Positions 61,560-64,000 of a stretch of 64,000 bases of DNA are shown here, in pieces. The notes beneath the pieces are model-generated. The model ran no database searches and was not told where the DNA came from. It saw only the letters and a program-made list of their open reading frames with translations. Source of the stretch: Brienomyrus brachyistius (lineage: Eukaryota > Chordata > Actinopteri > Osteoglossiformes > Mormyridae). Both the position numbers and the translations under genes were made by a program. The stretch's first letter is position 1. Each line of letters begins with the position of its first letter. The DNA is taken from the NCBI RefSeq assembly GCF_023856365.1, contig NC_064533.1, forward strand, positions 33,590,118 to 33,654,117, given 5' to 3'.

Positions 61560-63195
61560 AGCTCATTTACATCTTCCGACATGTTCCACAGGAATTGCAT
61601 ATAGCCCAAGACTGTTGATTATTGTAAATGAGTATGTCATGCCTCCGAAAGTCGTGTATGCTGACCTGTGTTTGTGTGATCGTGGTCAGATTTTTGCGTG
61701 TAAATACTTACTATGTGTGCAACCCACTGTTTGCCTGATTCATTCCCTCCTGTGTTGTGTTGGTGTCTAGGACACCACAAAAGGCTTATTCACATATGCG
61801 TCTGTTTCTCTCCCCTTGATCTACACTCAGATTGCACTCAGACTTACCCCGTGTTACCCTGACCCATCATCAGTGTTTCTAAGTTGCAGGTACAGCCCTG
61901 TGTTAGCACTCTGTTGCGCTGTTAAACTGCACATTTTTGGCCCAGGCATAAGGGTGCAGCAGTGATCCGAACCTTCTTTCTATTGTTTATGATCGATCAT
62001 GCTTTTGTCAAAAAACATTTTGACATTTTCAAAAATGTGGTGCTGATAATTCAGAATATAATGTCCAAATGTGTTTTTCTTTGGATGAGAAGGGGAGCGC
62101 GAGGCAGGTGCAGTGGCACATTGCTTAGCGTGGCCGCATCACACCCAGGCCTGTAAGAATTATTACACAATCACCTGACCGTGATTATTTGATTATTTTG
62201 CATAATGGCCAGAATCATTTCCATTCATACGTATAAAATAGCTCGATGAAAAAGAAATGTCATATTTATATCGCTATTTCCACTTTGTGTTCCACATTGT
62301 GTTTGACTCGCACTCATTTAATGGTGTTATCCCTCATTTAATGATAACATCCTCAATGGGTATGTGAGCACACAAGTACGGTCACATTTGCCTATTGTGA
62401 AACACAAAGTCTTTAGATTATGCCAACAGAACAAATAACTAAAGAAATGTATGTTGTCAATTTTTTTCTGATCATACTGATGTCGAGTAATATAAGTATG
62501 GTTGAAACAAAAAACAAAAATATGCAAAACTTCATATTTTTGTTCAGAGTGAACCACAGCTATATATATACCAAAATATCACTGGACAGCACTCCTCATG
62601 ACTGATGAAAATATAAGCTAACATTTCAGATATGGGATATTTTAGTAATAGTGTTGATCCAAGAACTGGAAATTGATGACAGGATTGAACACTTAAAATG
62701 ACATGCAAAGAAAATGGGGATTTTTCTTAGACAGTGGAATCATTAACACCAAGGGCCTGTATCACAATTCATTGTTTATCAGGATAACTTAGTTACTATA
62801 TCCCAGTACCCCAGTTTAAATGGACTTTATTTCCCTTCATTCAGTGCTTGGCCCATTCGTGCAAATGTTATGTACATTTGTCTGCTGTGTCCTACATTAT
62901 GGATTGCTTAGATCATGCTGGTCAAAATGTATTATAATGGTTCTCTGTTGAATAGTCTTACTGCCCAAAACATCCAGTCATTAGTTCATTGCATAAGTCA
63001 TTACATGCAAAATGATTGAACCAGTTGTCAAGCATATTTTCTATACATTTCTATTGGGCTTTTTTTTTAAATGTGTCCTGAACTGAATTGTTCTCATGTA
63101 AATTTTGATTTTCACCAAAGAAGTGGAATATTTGAAGCATTAGATCAGCCAGCGAATTCTCTAAAATAGGTCAAAGGTGCTTCAGCTGGAAAGTG
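61560..63195. other. Right-end intergenic stretch, nothing firm
   Basis: Contains a short GGTGCAGTGGCACATTGCTTAG string (about 62107) reminiscent of a SINE head and otherwise AT-rich DNA. No rnf17 exon was recognised. Confidence 0.4.
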
Positions 63196-63490
63196 TTATG
63201 CCCGGCTCGTCCGCTCCTCGTGTGTGCCACGCCCCTTGCTTACCCACGTGTACTTCCCTGATCGTCTCCTGCTGTGTCAGATTACTTTGATTAGTCTTGT
63301 CCTGTTTTAAGTTCTGGTCTTAGCTGTGGTCCTCGTCCGTCATTGATGTTAGTTTGCGTCAGATGTTTCCTGCTCTCCGTTCCCCCGATTCCCTTATTAA
63401 ACTCCTAGTTTACCCCGTAATTCGCCTGTCTGCCTGCTTCCTGTCTGCTCGCCCGCCCGTTCGCCTTACCCGCTTCCACCGATCGTGACA
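63196..63490 (+). repeat. TGTCA...TGACA-ended repeat, copy 3
   Basis: Begins TGTTATGCCCGGCTCGTCCG and ends CCACCGATCGTGACA. It is markedly CG-rich, with TGCC/GCCTG-rich pyrimidine tail and TTATTAAACTCC near the 3' part. Parallels the copy at 10083 in order of motifs. Confidence 0.45.
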
Positions 63491-64000
63491 GAAAGCATAT
63501 ATTATAGTTTTTCTTGATTGCTTTGGAGCGTTTCTAAAATGACAATTAACATTTGCAAAACAACAAGTGCAAGAATGTAATTTGTCATTGCTTCACACAA
63601 ATTTCCAAATGTTTTGGTACATAGATACATGTAAATGGTTTTGTACAATTCCCATCATTTGGCAATTTTCAGTTGTTATAGTCTTGTTGGTCAAAACAGA
63701 TTATGTATTTTCCCACTGTAATAATTTCACACACAATACTATATACTATGTCTATGTATCTGATCCACCACATGCAAACCAGTTAACCAAGTTTTCAGAA
63801 TGACTTACTGTAAATATGATAAATGAATGAGCAACATCACTATTACTTACTCTATTATACCTGTGAGTGGATGTTCTGTAAAGAAAGAATAAAGTGTGCA
63901 GTTTACAATGTGGGAAGATGTGTAAAAGAACCTTAGAGTAGTGATGACCGAAATGAAGCTTTTTGAAGCAGTAATACATTGTTACCAAATAGTTCTAAAA

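Noticed and set aside
1..64000. CRISPR arrays, prokaryotic operons, structural RNA genes, a novel multi-gene defence system
   Set aside because: The window is vertebrate chromosomal DNA with spliced genes; no regularly spaced repeats were seen, and the only tRNA-like sequences are SINE heads.

Overview
The window looks like nuclear DNA of a ray-finned (teleost-type) fish. It is AT-rich and intron-rich, with (TA)n and (CA)n microsatellites, a tRNA-headed SINE ending in TGGATGG repeats, Tc1/mariner, pogo-like and hAT-type elements, and CR1/L2- and RTE-type LINE debris. The lineage within teleosts cannot be fixed from this sequence alone.

Four protein-coding genes were found, all on the minus strand, so each gene starts at its higher coordinate. 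(1) About 2.8-12.0 kb: a class II cytokine receptor (fish CRFB family, interferon/IL-10-type receptor), with signal peptide, two fibronectin-III modules, a short membrane segment and an acidic tail; one exon of the first module was not found. (2) 13.35-15.47 kb: a complete three-exon 3-beta-hydroxysteroid dehydrogenase/isomerase (hsd3b, 372 aa) with a TATA-like box. (3) 19.14-26.17 kb: a six-exon BTB-BACK-Kelch protein closest to KLHL9/KLHL13 (about 680 aa). (4) 34.12-55.63 kb: 28 exons of rnf17 (TDRD4), the multi-Tudor germline piRNA-pathway protein; its RING/coiled-coil N-terminus is not recognisable in the window. Exon phases were checked by hand and are consistent across almost all junctions. 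The four genes do not form a shared pathway: one is immune, one steroidogenic, one a ubiquitin adaptor, one germline.

Between and inside the genes lies transposon debris. The densest stretch is 29.96-33.9 kb, where two Tc1-type elements, a pogo-like element carrying a SINE, and a hAT-like fragment lie nearly end to end. The right end (59.2-61.4 kb) holds decayed LINE and Ty3/gypsy pieces. No viral or bacterial system, CRISPR array or structural RNA gene was seen. The most interesting signals are IRF/ISRE-like sites upstream of the cytokine receptor, a tandem repeat in its cytoplasmic tail, an NR5A-like half-site beside the hsd3b TATA box, two fold-back duplications in rnf17 introns, and the missing RING end of rnf17.
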